This document shows positions 36,301-43,897 of a stretch of DNA of 55,517 bases, in pieces (the first letter of the stretch is position 1; each line of letters opens with the position of its first letter). The stretch is from Blautia hansenii. Its GTDB lineage: Bacteria > Bacillota > Clostridia > Lachnospirales > Lachnospiraceae. Below the pieces are notes generated by a model. That model did no database searches. It was not told the DNA's origin and saw only the letters and a program-made list of their open reading frames with translations. The stretch covers positions 1 to 55,517 of the forward strand of contig NZ_JAAITA010000019.1 of the NCBI RefSeq assembly GCF_013304445.1. Reading direction: 5' to 3'. The position numbers and the translations under genes are program-made.

Positions 36301-37317
36301 TTAATTAAATCCATAAAACTTCTGCACAACTTTATATATGGACACAGACAAATCTCTTCCGCCTTTTCCCGGAAGATTCACGCCTCTTCCCAGAATACTC
36401 AGATACAGCTTCCGGTAAATCCCCGCGTCTGCATTTTTTAAATACCGCCACAGTTCTCTCTTCTTTGCCAGATTCTCCTCTGTCCCGGAACGAATCAGCA
36501 TAATCGAAGACACTGCCATAATAATATCCAGATATCGAAGCATATAACTCCTCAGATTTTTATTGAGATTTTTCACTCCCGCAATGGTGTCAATCATCAG
36601 TTTGTTCACTCTTATCTGCTGGTCAATTCTGCGTATCATGATCTCTTCATTTACAGATTGATCATCTCTCCCGATAAAATAGCGATAAAAATTCACATTC
36701 ATATAATACATAGTCTGCACATACGGAAGCGGCTGGTATACAAACAGATTATCCACATAAAAAGTATGCTTGGGAAGTTCCAAACCACAGTCTCTTAGCA
36801 AACCTGTCCTGTAAATAACCGAGTGCATCAGAATGTATTTTCCCAAAGGCATTCTGTTCATTTCCTTCCAGGTGAAAATTTTATTCTGAGGCATATAGGT
36901 TCTATATTTCATTACTTTCTTCCGCTTTGCCCCCTGCTTTTCATAGACAAAGTTACTTATCATCATATCCAGAGTCTGCGGACCTCCGGTAATCTCCAGA
37001 AGCTTGTCCAGAATAGCAAGATAGGCGTCCTTATTTACCCAGTCGTCACTGTCCACCACTTTAAAATACAAACCCGTAGCGTTCTTCAGCCCTGTGTTGA
37101 CCGCCTCTCCGTGACCGCCGTTTTCCTGATGGATAGCTTTTACAATCTCCGGATATTTTGCCGCATATTCATCTGCTATCTTTGCTGTATCATCTTTCGA
37201 ACCGTCGTCTACAATTAAAATTTCCACCAGATTCCCGCCTTCCAAAAGGGAATCCACACAGTTTTTCATATAGTCCTGTGAGTTGTAACACGGAACTGTA
37301 ATTGATAATAATTTCAC
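36301..37317 (-). CDS. Glycosyltransferase family 2
   Basis: GT-A-fold transferase of 338 residues. N-terminal SITVPCYNSQDYMKNCVDSLL and LIVDDGSKDDTAKIADEY are the nucleotide-sugar binding motifs; FKVVDSDDWVNKDAY gives the metal-binding DxD-like site. The C-terminal part is helical and of unknown role. The sugar and acceptor are unknown. The start lies directly after the mutY stop, so it is last in the long glpP-led run. Confidence 0.88.
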   Translation of the reverse strand: MKLLSITVPCYNSQDYMKNCVDSLLEGGNLVEILIVDDGSKDDTAKIADEYAAKYPEIVKAIHQENGGHGEAVNTGLKNATGLYFKVVDSDDWVNKDAYLAILDKLLEITGGPQTLDMMISNFVYEKQGAKRKKVMKYRTYMPQNKIFTWKEMNRMPLGKYILMHSVIYRTGLLRDCGLELPKHTFYVDNLFVYQPLPYVQTMYYMNVNFYRYFIGRDDQSVNEEIMIRRIDQQIRVNKLMIDTIAGVKNLNKNLRSYMLRYLDIIMAVSSIMLIRSGTEENLAKKRELWRYLKNADAGIYRKLYLSILGRGVNLPGKGGRDLSVSIYKVVQKFYGFN

Positions 37318-38370
37318 CTAAAAGTCCTCCTCGATAAACTTTCTGTACGCTGAAAAAGCGGAGGGAATGGGGTATTTTCCCCTGGATTCTTTCCTGTCCA
37401 CAAATATCAGACTGCCCACTTTCTTTTCTTCCGTCGCTGCGACTTTAATAAAGTAGCCTTTCATTCTCCATTCTACATGGGAAAAAATATGCTTTGCCTC
37501 TCCTGCTTCCCGTATATGAAGAGGTATCAAATGCAGGCCTTTGACAAACGACAGAATCTCCTCTTCTGTCAGATATCCTTCCTTGTTGGGCAGCTCATAA
37601 AGCCCTGCCAGAAGCCCCTTTGGAGGACGTTTGGAAATGGCAAATTCCTGACCGTTCTGAATCACCAGAACCGTTCTTTCTTCTATTTTCCGCTGCTTTT
37701 TCGCTGCCTTTTTTGGATACTCCATTACCGTGCCATGTGCATAAGCCTGACATACCCGGGCTACCGGACAACACTGGCACTTTGCCATACCATTTGGTAC
37801 GCAGACCGTAGCTCCCAGTTCCATTAAACTCTGATTGAAATCCCCCGGACAGTCCTTTGGCATAATTTCCAGAAGAGCCTCTTCCGTCTTTTTCTTCATA
37901 GACTGCTTCAGGATGTCCTCTGGATTTTCCGTAATTCTGGTGATTACCCGAAGTACATTTCCATCTACCGCAGGTCTTGGTATTCCGTAGGCAATAGACG
38001 CCACAGCGCCTGCCGTATAGCTGCCGATTCCCGGCAATTTCAGCAGCTTTTCATAATCTGCAGGAAGCCTTCCGTCATACTGTTCCATGACCTCTCTGGC
38101 TGCTTTCTGCATGTTTTTTACCCGGTTATAATATCCCAGACCTTCCCACAGCTTCAGCAGACGTTCTTCGGGACATTCTGCCAAATCCTTCAATTCGGGT
38201 AGGGCAAAAAGGAAACGTGCATAATACTCTTTTACCGCCTCTACCCTTGTCTGCTGCAGCATAATTTCCGATATCCAGACATGGTAAGGTGTGGGGTCTT
38301 CCCGCCATGGAAGACTCCTTTTATTCTCTTTATACCAGGAAAGCAGCGGTTCTCTAATCTGCTCTAACAT
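37318..38370 (-). CDS. mutY: A/G-specific adenine glycosylase
   Basis: Base-excision repair enzyme of 350 residues that removes adenine opposite 8-oxoguanine. Helix-hairpin-helix segment LLKLPGIGSYTAGAVASIAYG with the catalytic Asp in AVDGNVLRV; the 4Fe-4S loop is CVPNGMAKCQCCPVARVC. The C-terminal NUDIX-like domain (about 225-350) recognises 8-oxoguanine. N-terminal LPWREDPTPYHVWISEIMLQQ and Q(T)RV are typical. The start overlaps the sfsA stop by seven bases. Confidence 0.95.
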   Translation of the reverse strand: MLEQIREPLLSWYKENKRSLPWREDPTPYHVWISEIMLQQTRVEAVKEYYARFLFALPELKDLAECPEERLLKLWEGLGYYNRVKNMQKAAREVMEQYDGRLPADYEKLLKLPGIGSYTAGAVASIAYGIPRPAVDGNVLRVITRITENPEDILKQSMKKKTEEALLEIMPKDCPGDFNQSLMELGATVCVPNGMAKCQCCPVARVCQAYAHGTVMEYPKKAAKKQRKIEERTVLVIQNGQEFAISKRPPKGLLAGLYELPNKEGYLTEEEILSFVKGLHLIPLHIREAGEAKHIFSHVEWRMKGYFIKVAATEEKKVGSLIFVDRKESRGKYPIPSAFSAYRKFIEEDF

Positions 38371-39083
38371 TCTGTCTCCTGTTCTCTTATTTTTGTATTT
38401 CCGTTAAGATAAACCCTAACAGGTTTTGACAGATTTATCAAGTCTTTTCTCACATCACATGCATAGGCCAGAATGTGCACTCCCGCCTGCTGTGCTTCTC
38501 TTAATGCCGCTCCAAATTCCGGATGTGTTGCTTCATTTGGCTCAAAATACTTTACATTTGCCATCTGTACGACAAACATAATATATGCCTCATATCCATC
38601 TTCTATACACCGGCACAATTCTTTCACATGCTTAACGCCTCTTTCTGTTGGGGCATCTGGAAAACGTACCACACCGTCTTCCTCCAGCGTCACTCCTTTT
38701 ACTTCCATAAAGCACTTCCTGCCCTGGCTTTCGATATACAAATCAAATCTGGAATTGCCATAGGTGACTTCTCTCTTTACCCTTGCCTCTTTTCCGAAAA
38801 GATTCCCCTTCAAAAGCCATTCCTCTACGACTTTATTGGGTATCTGGGAGTCCATATTAATGAGTCTTTCTCCCTTTTTCACTGCTATTAAATCATACTG
38901 GGTCTTTCTGTTTGGATTGCCGCTCTTTTCCAAAAAAACAGGGGTGCCGGGAACTAATAATTCCCGGCACCTCCCTGTATTTTTCACATGACAGATTTCT
39001 ACCTTTTCATCTATTTCCACATGGGCAATAAAACGGTTCGGACGCTTCAGAAAGATTCCTTCTCTGATATTTTCGTATTGCAT
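38364..39083 (-). CDS. sfsA: SfsA family DNA/RNA nuclease (sugar fermentation stimulation protein)
   Basis: Protein of 239 residues with SfsA features: N-terminal EGIFLKRPNRFIAHVEIDE, CHVKNTGRCRELLVPG, NSRFDLYIESQGRKCFMEVKGVTL and FPDAPTERGVKHV. The KxxEVKG segment is the PD-(D/E)XK nuclease core. E. coli SfsA was first linked to maltose metabolism, and later described as a nuclease. It sits between a HAD phosphatase and mutY, 12 bases and an overlap away respectively. Confidence 0.93.
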   Translation of the reverse strand: MQYENIREGIFLKRPNRFIAHVEIDEKVEICHVKNTGRCRELLVPGTPVFLEKSGNPNRKTQYDLIAVKKGERLINMDSQIPNKVVEEWLLKGNLFGKEARVKREVTYGNSRFDLYIESQGRKCFMEVKGVTLEEDGVVRFPDAPTERGVKHVKELCRCIEDGYEAYIMFVVQMANVKYFEPNEATHPEFGAALREAQQAGVHILAYACDVRKDLINLSKPVRVYLNGNTKIREQETEC

Positions 39084-39095
39084 GTTCGTCTCCTG

Positions 39096-39920
39096 TTAGT
39101 TGTCTTCTGTCAGCCCTTCATATACTTCTTTTACACTTGCAAAAATATAATCCGGCTTTACTTCGCTCTCTCGTATATCACTAAGGGAAGCTTCACCGGA
39201 CAACACGCAGATGGTATCCACTCCTGCCCGCTCTCCGGTCTTGATATCTGTGTACAGGCGGTCTCCTACAATCACTGTTTCCGCCTTGGTTTTATTCAGT
39301 TTTTTCAATACACAGTCTACCATAATCGGCTCTGGTTTGCCAATAAAAAATGGCTCTTTTCCCGTGGCGTTTTTCAGCATAATGCTCATAGAACCACAGT
39401 CAGGAATATATCCAAAGCTCACCGGACACACCAAATCCGGATTGGTTGCCAGATATGCCACATCTCTTCCCAGCATAATACAGGTATTCCGGATTTTCTC
39501 TGATGTATTTTCCGTATCAAAGCCCAAAAGCACCACTGTGGCCCGGTCATCCACCTCCGTTACTACCGAAATTCCGGCGCGGCGAAGTTCTTCCACTAAA
39601 GAGCGGGTACCCATGCAGTACACCCTCTGATTGGCATAATTTTCCTGAAGATACATGGCAGTAGCCTGGCTGGAGGTATAAAAATTTTCATACGAAGCCT
39701 GAATTCCCATAGCCCTTACCTTTTCTATATAATCCTCCACCGATTTTGAAGAATTATTGGTAATAAACACATACTGTCCGCCTCTTTCCTCAATTTCCCG
39801 AAGCAAATCCAGCGTTCCCTCAAAAATCTCATTTTCATTATAAATCGTGCCATCCATATCCAACAGATACAGTGTTTTTTCCTTTAATCCTTCTGCATTT
39901 TTTCCCGTATAATCTACCAT
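39096..39920 (-). CDS. HAD-IIA family phosphatase (NagD/PGP-like)
   Basis: HAD-superfamily phosphatase of about 274 residues. Motif I is LLDMDGTIYNENE, motif II FITNNSSKSVEDY, motif III region FIGKPEPIMVDCVLKKL, and motif IV IVGDRLYTDIKTGERAGVDT. The IIA cap covers the middle. I chose ATG 39920, preceded by AAGGAGAG; the longer frame to 40082 runs into DUF1667. Family members include 4-nitrophenylphosphatases and phosphoglycolate/glycerol-3-phosphate phosphatase. Its place in the glp run makes glycerol-3-phosphate a candidate substrate, inferred only. Confidence 0.88.
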   Translation of the reverse strand: MVDYTGKNAEGLKEKTLYLLDMDGTIYNENEIFEGTLDLLREIEERGGQYVFITNNSSKSVEDYIEKVRAMGIQASYENFYTSSQATAMYLQENYANQRVYCMGTRSLVEELRRAGISVVTEVDDRATVVLLGFDTENTSEKIRNTCIMLGRDVAYLATNPDLVCPVSFGYIPDCGSMSIMLKNATGKEPFFIGKPEPIMVDCVLKKLNKTKAETVIVGDRLYTDIKTGERAGVDTICVLSGEASLSDIRESEVKPDYIFASVKEVYEGLTEDN

Positions 39921-39955
39921 GTTCTCTCCTTTTCCAAACCTTTGCTGCACTTTTC

Positions 39956-40324
39956 CTATATTTTCACAGCCACATTTCTGGTAGCCACCACATCTGCTCC
40001 TGTGCCACATATATCTTTTAAAATCACATCTCCTATGGCAACCGGCGCTTTCACCGCAACTGTTTTTAATGCAGCCATGCATGCTCCTATTTTTTCTTTT
40101 GGAATATCTGAGGCTGTTTTTACGGAAACTACAGGTATATTTCCTCCAAGAACTTTCACACTGGAAGTCACAATACGAGTGGGGTTTGTCACCTCTTTTT
40201 CACCGTAGCTTTTTCCCTTCGGACAGGTGTTCCCCTCTACTTTTACCACTTTTCCCTGCTCCATGGTGACCGTCAGAGCACATCCCAAAGGACAGTTAAT
40301 ACAGATTAATTCTCTCGTCTCCAT
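39956..40324 (-). CDS. DUF1667 domain protein, glp-associated Fe-S subunit
   Basis: Small protein of 122 residues. Its N-terminal cysteines, CINCPLGCALTV plus a downstream CPKGKSYG, resemble the 4Fe-4S site at the N-terminus of molybdopterin oxidoreductases. The rest (TRIVTSSVKVLGG; DVILKDICGTGADVVATRNV) is the DUF1667 core. This family is repeatedly found next to GlpA-like and FAD/NAD oxidoreductases in Clostridia and is thought to be part of an anaerobic glycerol-3-phosphate dehydrogenase complex. Start two bases after the oxidoreductase stop. Confidence 0.88.
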   Translation of the reverse strand: METRELICINCPLGCALTVTMEQGKVVKVEGNTCPKGKSYGEKEVTNPTRIVTSSVKVLGGNIPVVSVKTASDIPKEKIGACMAALKTVAVKAPVAIGDVILKDICGTGADVVATRNVAVKI

Positions 40325-40326
40325 GT

Positions 40327-41607
40327 TTATGCCTCCTCCAATTTCATAATGATTTTATCCAATCCCGGCGCTGCTGTCAAATCCGATTTCTGTAAGGTAA
40401 CCTGTTCCATTTCTCCCGGCGCCATTTTCTTTTTCTTCTTATGGAAAATTCGTTTGCTGCCGCAGTATACGCTGATATATCGGTCTTTATAGACAGCTCC
40501 CACCCGGAATCTCAGTGTCAGTTTTTCTTCCATATGCTCTGGACGAATCGTCTGCGGCACCGTATAGCGAATACCATTTTGAGGTTCTACTTCCAGTTCC
40601 CATGTCTCTTTTATCGCTTCTTCCTTCCAGTTGTGGATATACTCTGCGGCATGGCTACCTGCCCGTTTAGCTTCCTCGGAAACATAGTCCACCAGGTCGT
40701 GGACATGTAAGACATTGCCACATGCAAAAACTCCTTCCACACTGGTTTCCAGACTTTCATTTACCACTGCGCCAGAAGTGACACGAGACAGTTTTATCCC
40801 CATTTTAGCTGACAATTCGTTCTCCGGAATCAGGCCACAGGATAAAAGAAGGGTATCGCAGGAATAGAATTCTTCCGTTCCGGGAATGGGCTTTCTATTC
40901 TCATCTACCTCAGCCAGCGTCACTCCTGTCACCCGCTCTTTTCCCTGAATATCTACTACGGTATGGCTTAATTTCAATGGAATGTGAAAATCTTCCAGAC
41001 ACTGTACAATATTTCTCTGAAGACCGCCGGAATAAGGCATAAGTTCTGCCACAACTTTCACTTTTGCCCCTTCCAGGGTCATTCTTCTGGCCATGATAAG
41101 CCCAATGTCACCAGATCCCAGAATCACCACTTCTCTGCCGGGCATATATCCTTCCATATTCACCAGCCTCTGTGCTGTGCCTGCGGTATAAATCCCTGCC
41201 GGACGGTATCCCGGAATATTCAGAGCCCCTCTTGGACGCTCTCTGCAGCCCATGGCCAGAATCACAGCTTTTGTTTTCAAAACCAGGAGTCCGTCCTTCC
41301 GGTTCATAGCTGTGACAGTTTTTTCTCCCCCGTCCTCGCTGATATCCAAGACCATGGTTTGCAGCTTGTAAGGCACCTCAAGCTCTGCCGCCCGGTCAAT
41401 AAAACGCTGGGCATATTCCGGACCGGTAAGTTCTTCTTTAAAGGTATGCAGCCCAAAGCCATTGTGTATACACTGATTCAAAATGCCCCCCAGTTCCTGA
41501 TCCCTTTCCAGTATTAACAGGTTGGTAACGCCTTGCTCCTTTGCGGAAATTGCCGCTGCCAGTCCTGCGGGACCGCCTCCTATAATAATCAAATCATATC
41601 TGTCCAT
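40327..41607 (-). CDS. NAD(P)/FAD-dependent oxidoreductase of the glp cluster
   Basis: Flavoprotein of about 426 residues. The FAD site is IIIGGGPAGLAAAISAKEQG and the NAD(P) site VVILGSGDIGLIMARRM; FACGNVLHVHDLVDYV closes the FAD domain. It resembles the electron-transfer part of a GlpB-like or opine-type enzyme. I chose ATG 41607, with AGGAGAG upstream, since the frame before it overlaps the GlpA-like gene. Third gene of the glp run, adjacent to DUF1667; probably moves electrons from the GlpA-like subunit to NAD+ or another acceptor. Confidence 0.88.
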   Translation of the reverse strand: MDRYDLIIIGGGPAGLAAAISAKEQGVTNLLILERDQELGGILNQCIHNGFGLHTFKEELTGPEYAQRFIDRAAELEVPYKLQTMVLDISEDGGEKTVTAMNRKDGLLVLKTKAVILAMGCRERPRGALNIPGYRPAGIYTAGTAQRLVNMEGYMPGREVVILGSGDIGLIMARRMTLEGAKVKVVAELMPYSGGLQRNIVQCLEDFHIPLKLSHTVVDIQGKERVTGVTLAEVDENRKPIPGTEEFYSCDTLLLSCGLIPENELSAKMGIKLSRVTSGAVVNESLETSVEGVFACGNVLHVHDLVDYVSEEAKRAGSHAAEYIHNWKEEAIKETWELEVEPQNGIRYTVPQTIRPEHMEEKLTLRFRVGAVYKDRYISVYCGSKRIFHKKKKKMAPGEMEQVTLQKSDLTAAPGLDKIIMKLEEA

Positions 41608-41624
41608 ATCTCTTCTCTCTCCTC

Positions 41625-43046
41625 TCATACCTCTGTTAAAAGTCTGGATTTGCCGCCTGTTTTTGTAAGTTCCAAGGGGGATTTTTTCAGTTCTCTTGCC
41701 AGAATTTCCATAGTTCTTGGAGCACAGAAACCGGATTGACATCTTCCCATTCCGGCTCTTGTCCGCCGCTTAACACCATCTAAAGAGCGGGCACCCAAAG
41801 GTCTTCGGATTGCATTTACAATCTCTCCTTCCGTGACTGTTTCACACCTGCAGATGACGTTTCCATATGCCGGGTCTTCTTCTATGAGGCGGCGTATTTC
41901 CTCCGGTGACGCTTCCGACACGCAGGGAATATCCTTCCTGGTAGAAACAAAATCCGTTTTTTTCTCTGCGCCAAGCTGCTCTGAAATCTGTTTGGCAAGG
42001 TAAACGCCAATGGCCGGTGCACTGGAAAGTCCTGGGGATTCAATACCTGCGGCATTGTAAAAGCCTTTGGCATCCTCCGGTTCTCCCAGCACAAAATCGC
42101 CTCCTTTTTCTGTGGCGCGCAGCCCTGCAAAAGAGGTAATTACCATGGAAAGCGGTACATTTTCAGCGCTTTTTTTCGCCTGCTGGGACAGCTTGGCAAT
42201 ACCGGAAGCCGTAGTCTGAACCCCTTCTCTGTCTTCCATATCTTCTGCTGTAGGTCCTGCAAGAAGATTTCCGTGTACCGTAGGTGTAATCAGAACTCCC
42301 TTTCCCATAGCCGTCGGAAGCTGAAAAACTGTGTGGGAAACAAAGGTTCCGGCCTTCTTATCCATCAGGCAGTATTCTCCTTTTCTTGGGGTAATGGACA
42401 GTTTCCTTTTACTTACCATATTGTTGAATACGTCTGCATAAACCCCGGCTGCATTCACTACGCAGTGTGTTTCATAACTTCCTTTCTCTGTCTCAATACG
42501 ATAACCTTCTGCTGTTTTTTCTATATTTTCTACACAAGTATCAAAGACAAATTCCACACCGTTCACATTGGCATTTTCCGCCAGGGCAATCGTCATTTTA
42601 AAGGGACATACAATGCCTCCTGTGGGGGCGTAAAGCATGGCTTTTACCTGGCGGGAAAGGTTTGGCTCCATCTCCCAAATCCTTTCTCCGGTAATAATTT
42701 CCAGCCCTTCTACCCCGTTTTTTTCACCTCTTTCTTTCAGTTCTTCCAGCTTTCCAATTCCCTCTTCTTCAAAGCAAAGCACCAGAGAACCATTCTGCTT
42801 ATAAGGAAAATCCAGTTTTTCTGAAAGCTGCCGGATTCTTAAATTTCCCTCTACATTCATTCTGGCTTTCCAGGAACCCGGTTCTGCGTCAAAACCGGCA
42901 TGAACAATGGCGCTATTTGCTTTTGAGGTGCCGCAGCACACATCTTCTTCCCTTTCCAGCACCAAGGTTTTCAGCTGATATGCTGACAGTTCTCTTGCCA
43001 CCGCACTTCCGGTCACTCCTGCTCCAATTACTACAACATCATACAT
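41625..43046 (-). CDS. GlpA-like FAD-dependent glycerol-3-phosphate dehydrogenase with BFD-like [2Fe-2S] domain
   Basis: Flavoprotein of 473 residues in the DAO/GlpA family: VVIGAGVTGSAVARELSAYQ (FAD site), CCGTSKANSAIVHAGFDAEPG, and GFYNAAGIESPGLSSAPAIG. A C-terminal BFD-like domain shows CRCETVTEGEIVNAI and GRCQSGFC, four Fe-S cysteines. It would oxidise glycerol-3-phosphate to dihydroxyacetone phosphate. AGGAGG lies just before the ATG, and a terminator hairpin sits in the 114-base leader after glpP. The GlpP protein is the expected controller. Confidence 0.9.
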   Translation of the reverse strand: MYDVVVIGAGVTGSAVARELSAYQLKTLVLEREEDVCCGTSKANSAIVHAGFDAEPGSWKARMNVEGNLRIRQLSEKLDFPYKQNGSLVLCFEEEGIGKLEELKERGEKNGVEGLEIITGERIWEMEPNLSRQVKAMLYAPTGGIVCPFKMTIALAENANVNGVEFVFDTCVENIEKTAEGYRIETEKGSYETHCVVNAAGVYADVFNNMVSKRKLSITPRKGEYCLMDKKAGTFVSHTVFQLPTAMGKGVLITPTVHGNLLAGPTAEDMEDREGVQTTASGIAKLSQQAKKSAENVPLSMVITSFAGLRATEKGGDFVLGEPEDAKGFYNAAGIESPGLSSAPAIGVYLAKQISEQLGAEKKTDFVSTRKDIPCVSEASPEEIRRLIEEDPAYGNVICRCETVTEGEIVNAIRRPLGARSLDGVKRRTRAGMGRCQSGFCAPRTMEILARELKKSPLELTKTGGKSRLLTEV

Positions 43047-43067
43047 ACTTAATCTCCTCCTCTTACC

Positions 43068-43123
43068 AAAAAGAGACAGCGCAAATGCTCATGAGTTTTC
43101 TCATAAGTCATCCGCTCTGTCTC
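43068..43123 (-). terminator. Terminator in the GlpA-like gene leader (GlpP antitermination target)
   Basis: On the minus strand GAGACAGaGC…GCgCTGTCTC forms a stem with an inner ATGAG/CTCAT pairing and a T5 run (43068-43072). It lies between glpP and the GlpA-like gene, 22 bases before the start codon, with no other gene in between. Such terminators upstream of glp genes are what GlpP bypasses. Confidence 0.75.
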
Positions 43124-43160
43124 CAATCTCCAGCGTAATTTTTAAATTTTATTTTCCTTT

Positions 43161-43727
43161 TTACATGAACCAGACGTCCTGTCTGGTGGTAGATATCGAT
43201 ACCGCGCCGGCATCTAATGCAGCCATAATATCTTCTTTATCTGCTATCAGTCCTCCTGCAATGACAGGCACTCTGCTTTCCCGGCAGATTCTGCGGATAA
43301 TCTTCGGCATAACGCCGGGCAGCACTTCAATCATATCGGGACGCACACTTTCCGTCTGCTTTTGAATACTGTCAAACGCAATGGAATCAATGACAAAAAA
43401 GCGCATAATGGCAAACAGTCCCTCCTCCTTTGCTTCCCGTATGACTCCGGGTTTGGTAGAAATAATACCGTCTGCATGGGTAACGGATTTGATATACGTC
43501 ACCGCAATTTCTTTACTGCTTAGTCCTGCAATCAGGTCAATATGAATGATTACCGTCTTACCTGCTGCTTTCAGCTTGCCTACAATTTTACCGATATTGC
43601 AGATGTCACCATACAGCACAAATACAATCTGGATATCGGAATGAAGACATTTTTTCAGACCTTCTTCATCTTTAATAGCGGCAATCACCGGACAATCTTC
43701 AAATTCTTCTATTCTTTTTCGATTCAT
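43161..43727 (-). CDS. glpP: Glycerol-3-phosphate responsive antiterminator
   Basis: RNA-binding antiterminator of about 188 residues. With glycerol-3-phosphate bound it lets RNA polymerase read through terminators before glp genes. TIM-barrel-like motifs: FVLYGDICNIGKIV, VIIHIDLIAGLSSKE, ADGIISTKPGVI, IEVLPGVMPKII and PVIAGGLIADKEDI. I chose ATG 43727 (AAAGGA upstream) because upstream alternatives sit in the leader hairpin region. First gene of the glp run; its own leader also has a terminator-like hairpin, implying autoregulation. Confidence 0.93.
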   Translation of the reverse strand: MNRKRIEEFEDCPVIAAIKDEEGLKKCLHSDIQIVFVLYGDICNIGKIVGKLKAAGKTVIIHIDLIAGLSSKEIAVTYIKSVTHADGIISTKPGVIREAKEEGLFAIMRFFVIDSIAFDSIQKQTESVRPDMIEVLPGVMPKIIRRICRESRVPVIAGGLIADKEDIMAALDAGAVSISTTRQDVWFM

Positions 43728-43766
43728 CGCTTTTCCTTTCATGAGATCTCTGCCGTCTCTTCTATA

Positions 43767-43818
43767 TACAAAAGACAAGACGATAAGACTGCCTGTACAG
43801 TCCTAACTCTTGTCTCTT
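43767..43818 (-). terminator. Terminator-like hairpin in the glpP leader
   Basis: AGACAAGA (minus) pairs with TCTTGTCT, with an inner AGGACTG/CAGTCTT pairing. A short T4 tail follows. It lies between the glpP promoter and start codon, so it may attenuate glpP itself. Confidence 0.6.
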
Positions 43819-43829
43819 TCTCTTTGTTT

Positions 43830-43858
43830 ATTATACTACACAGCCATTTCTCTTGCAA
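43830..43858 (-). promoter_or_regulatory. Promoter of the glpP-led run
   Basis: Minus strand TTGCAA (43853-43858), 17-bp spacer, TATAAT (43830-43835). Transcription would begin just before the leader hairpin. Confidence 0.65.
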
Positions 43859-43897
43859 GAAGTTTTCTGTGAGTTTTCCGTAAATTCCCGGTAAAAT

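Noticed and set aside
42273-42824. Plus-strand frame of 183 codons opposite the GlpA-like gene
   Set aside because: Shadow of a strongly supported flavoprotein; no motifs.
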